This document shows, piece by piece, positions 5,222-5,440 of a stretch of DNA of 5,440 bases. Positions within the stretch are counted from its first letter, which is position 1, and every line of letters begins with the position of its first letter. The notes under the pieces are model-generated. The model worked only from the letters and a program-made list of their open reading frames with translations. It was not told the DNA's origin and ran no database searches. The position numbers and the translations under genes are program-made. The DNA is from Rhodocyclales bacterium (GTDB taxonomy: Bacteria; Pseudomonadota; Gammaproteobacteria; Burkholderiales; Rhodocyclaceae). The stretch is taken from positions 1 through 5,440 of the forward strand of contig JAIOPW010000022.1 of the NCBI GenBank assembly GCA_021413665.1, read 5' to 3'.

Positions 5222-5440
5222 ATGGCACAGGTAATCAACACCAACGTAGCATCGCTGTTCGGCCAGCAAGCGCTGAACAAGTCGAACAACGGCCTGCAGA
5301 CGGCGATGCAGCGGCTGTCCTCGGGCCTGCGCATCAACAGCGCCAAGGACGATCCGACGGGCATGGTGACGGCAGCCGGCTACGACAGCCAGGTTCGCGG
5401 CGCCAACCAGGCGATCCGCAACGCCAACAACGGCATTTCG
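5222..5440 (+). CDS. fliC: Flagellin, N-terminal part (cut by window edge)
   Basis: The first 73 codons of a flagellin, the exported filament subunit, open to the right edge. MAQVINTNVASLFGQQALNK (1-20) followed by LQTAMQRLSSGLRINSAKDD (25-44) is the canonical flagellin D0/D1 start, and QVRGANQAIRNANNGIS (57-73) continues it. No signal peptide is present, as expected for type III flagellar export. The start is secure: AAAGGAG lies 7 bases upstream of the ATG and a near-consensus sigma-28 promoter about 110 bases upstream. The segment after DD is unusual: P45-T-G-M-V-T-A-A-G-Y54 replaces the common AAGLAIS(E/N)R. The rest of the protein, including the variable and C-terminal domains, lies outside the window, so I cannot tell whether this is the main or an alternative flagellin. 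Confidence 0.93.
   Translation, partial: MAQVINTNVASLFGQQALNKSNNGLQTAMQRLSSGLRINSAKDDPTGMVTAAGYDSQVRGANQAIRNANNGIS

Noticed and set aside
4931..5269. 112-codon minus-strand frame crossing the fliC promoter and start
   Set aside because: It is antisense to the secure fliC start and the sigma-28 promoter and has no family resemblance.
1..5440. Search for a novel system (defence, mobile, CRISPR or retron-like)
   Set aside because: Every substantial frame with protein character belongs to known flagellar families; no array, transposase, integrase or reverse transcriptase signature was seen.

Overview
The window is an ordinary flagellar late-gene locus from a GC-rich Gram-negative bacterium, most likely a betaproteobacterium of the Rhodocyclales/Burkholderiales type (Azoarcus, Thauera or Dechloromonas relatives). 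The taxon is inferred from the protein flavour of FliK, FliS and FliT, the gene order, and an intergenic GC-rich element of a kind I recall from betaproteobacterial genomes. It cannot be proven without a search.

Layout: positions 1-54 hold the last 17 codons of an unidentified + strand gene. It converges on a minus-strand block that reads, in transcription order from right to left, fliD (4769-3378), fliS (3365-2940), fliT-like (2940-2569), a 143-bp gap with a dispersed-type repeat, fliK (2425-1274), a stand-alone FlhB C-terminal-domain gene (1287-976) and a YcgR/PilZ gene (933-106). Gaps are short or negative (12 bp; TGATG overlap; 143 bp; 14-bp overlap; 42 bp), so this looks like one operon. 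The 452-bp region 4770-5221 separates fliD from a divergent flagellin gene (fliC, from 5222), which runs off the right edge after 73 codons.

Both divergent transcription units start from good sigma-28 (FliA) promoters: TAAAGTTT-N11-ACCGTTAA for fliC (5084-5110, +) and TACAGTTC-N11-TCCGTTAT for fliD (4821-4795, -). Filament subunit (FliC), filament cap (FliD), their export chaperones (FliS, FliT), the hook-length/export-switch pair (FliK plus an FlhB-C paralogue) and a c-di-GMP-responsive motility brake (YcgR) are thus encoded together, and the fliD unit would be made late in flagellar assembly.

I found no mobile element, CRISPR array, RNA gene or defence system, and nothing I would call an undescribed system. 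The observations most worth a second look are a perfect hairpin presenting a UGGA loop in the fliC 5' leader (a possible CsrA site), the flagellin's departure from the usual DDAAG motif, the detached FlhB C-terminal domain without NPTH next to fliK, and the repeat with a translationally coupled 25-codon frame directly after the fliT stop codon.
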